Source: Pseudomonadales bacterium (GTDB lineage Bacteria; Pseudomonadota; Gammaproteobacteria; Pseudomonadales; UBA7239). From it: a stretch of 6,672 nucleotides of DNA. Positions 6,485 to 6,672 of this stretch are shown one piece after another. A program made the position numbers and the translations under genes. Position 1 is the first letter of the stretch. Each line of letters starts with the position of its first letter. The notes beneath the pieces are model-generated. The model saw nothing but the letters and a program-made list of their open reading frames with translations. It did not search any database and had not been told where the DNA came from. The DNA lies in the NCBI GenBank assembly GCA_020443005.1, contig JAGRJA010000078.1:1-6672 (forward strand). The letters run 5' to 3'.

Positions 6485-6490
6485 AGGGGG
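6485..6490 (+). promoter_or_regulatory. Shine-Dalgarno of the right-edge gene
   Basis: AGGGGG lies four bases before the ATG at 6495, a purine block that supports this as a true gene start. Upstream, TATACT (6453-6458) resembles a -10 box but has no good -35 at normal spacing. The stretch 6303-6480 otherwise shows nothing I recognise. Confidence 0.5.
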
Positions 6491-6494
6491 CTTT

Positions 6495-6672
6495 ATGATT
6501 ACAGTCGGGTTGGCAGATTTTCAGCAGGATTATCTCGGTTTTTCAGCAAAGGCTCGCAAAGATAACCAGTTGATCAAACTTGATGTTCCTGAAGGTATGC
6601 CTTCAATGTTTGTTGTTGCGACTCAGCCGGGTGTGAATGAAGTGCTGAAAAACGAGAACAATTATTTCGTCC
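6495..6672 (+). CDS. Probable cytochrome P450, N-terminal fragment (cut by window edge)
   Basis: Fifty-nine residues are visible, open to the edge. The pattern DYLGFSAKARKDNQLIKLDV (12-31), then MFVVATQPGVNEVLKNENNY (38-57), follows the usual start of a cytochrome P450: a 'DPLGF...A..YG..VR..' helix and strand, then '.V..P..V..VL....NF'. Known P450s are heme monooxygenases that hydroxylate hydrophobic substrates such as fatty acids or terpenoids. The diagnostic ExxR and heme Cys motifs would lie outside the window, so the family call rests on this N-terminal resemblance alone. No membrane anchor precedes it, so a soluble bacterial enzyme would be expected. It is oriented away from the quinone oxidoreductase with a 234-base gap between starts. 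Confidence 0.5.
   Translation, partial: MITVGLADFQQDYLGFSAKARKDNQLIKLDVPEGMPSMFVVATQPGVNEVLKNENNYFV

Noticed and set aside
6350..6565. Plus-strand open frame overlapping the 5' region of the right-edge gene
   Set aside because: It has no Shine-Dalgarno or recognisable domain and overlaps the better-supported start at 6495 in another frame.
1..6672. Insertion sequences, att sites, CRISPR arrays, tRNA or rRNA genes
   Set aside because: No terminal inverted repeats, transposase motifs, regularly spaced repeats or cloverleaf/rRNA patterns were seen; the genes are tightly packed and ordinary in composition.

Overview
The window looks like chromosomal DNA from a Gram-negative proteobacterium, most likely a gammaproteobacterium. 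The FadD-type acyl-CoA ligase and the GlpD-like flavoprotein resemble gammaproteobacterial proteins closely. A periplasmic DUF4124 protein sits directly behind FadD. Base composition looks intermediate by eye. No mobile element, tRNA, rRNA or CRISPR array is visible. The species cannot be named from the sequence alone.

Layout, left to right. Positions 1-2695 hold a three-gene minus-strand operon, transcribed right to left: a GlpD-like FAD-dependent glycerol-3-phosphate dehydrogenase (2695-1202), a MaoC-type (R)-specific enoyl-CoA hydratase (1139-678), and a glycerol-kinase-like FGGY kinase (630 to beyond the left edge). A 198-base divergent intergenic region (2696-2893) separates this operon from a plus-strand pair: a FadD-like long-chain acyl-CoA ligase (2894-4546) and, one stop codon later in the same frame, a small secreted cysteine-rich DUF4124 protein (4547-5125). 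A convergent minus-strand gene (6260-5265) encodes a PIG3-type NAD(P)H quinone oxidoreductase. The right edge holds the start of a plus-strand gene (6495 onward) whose 59 visible residues look like the N-terminus of a cytochrome P450.

How the genes may work together: the kinase and dehydrogenase would take a glycerol-like polyol to a keto-phosphate, the ligase would activate free fatty acids, and the hydratase would interconvert trans-2-enoyl-CoA and (R)-3-hydroxyacyl-CoA. This is what a lipid-degradation or lipid-turnover locus could look like.

The most interesting point is that both 'glycerol' enzymes differ from their E. coli counterparts at substrate-contacting positions. In the kinase, the Arg-Glu pair is Arg-Ser and the substrate Tyr is His. 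In the dehydrogenase, the HGGLRYL motif is SGGLNRL and the FGGK lysine is arginine. The pair may therefore act on something other than free glycerol and glycerol-3-phosphate. The divergent region also carries a perfect 10-base inverted repeat facing both operons and a good intrinsic-terminator structure on the plus strand, so control there may be more elaborate than two simple promoters.
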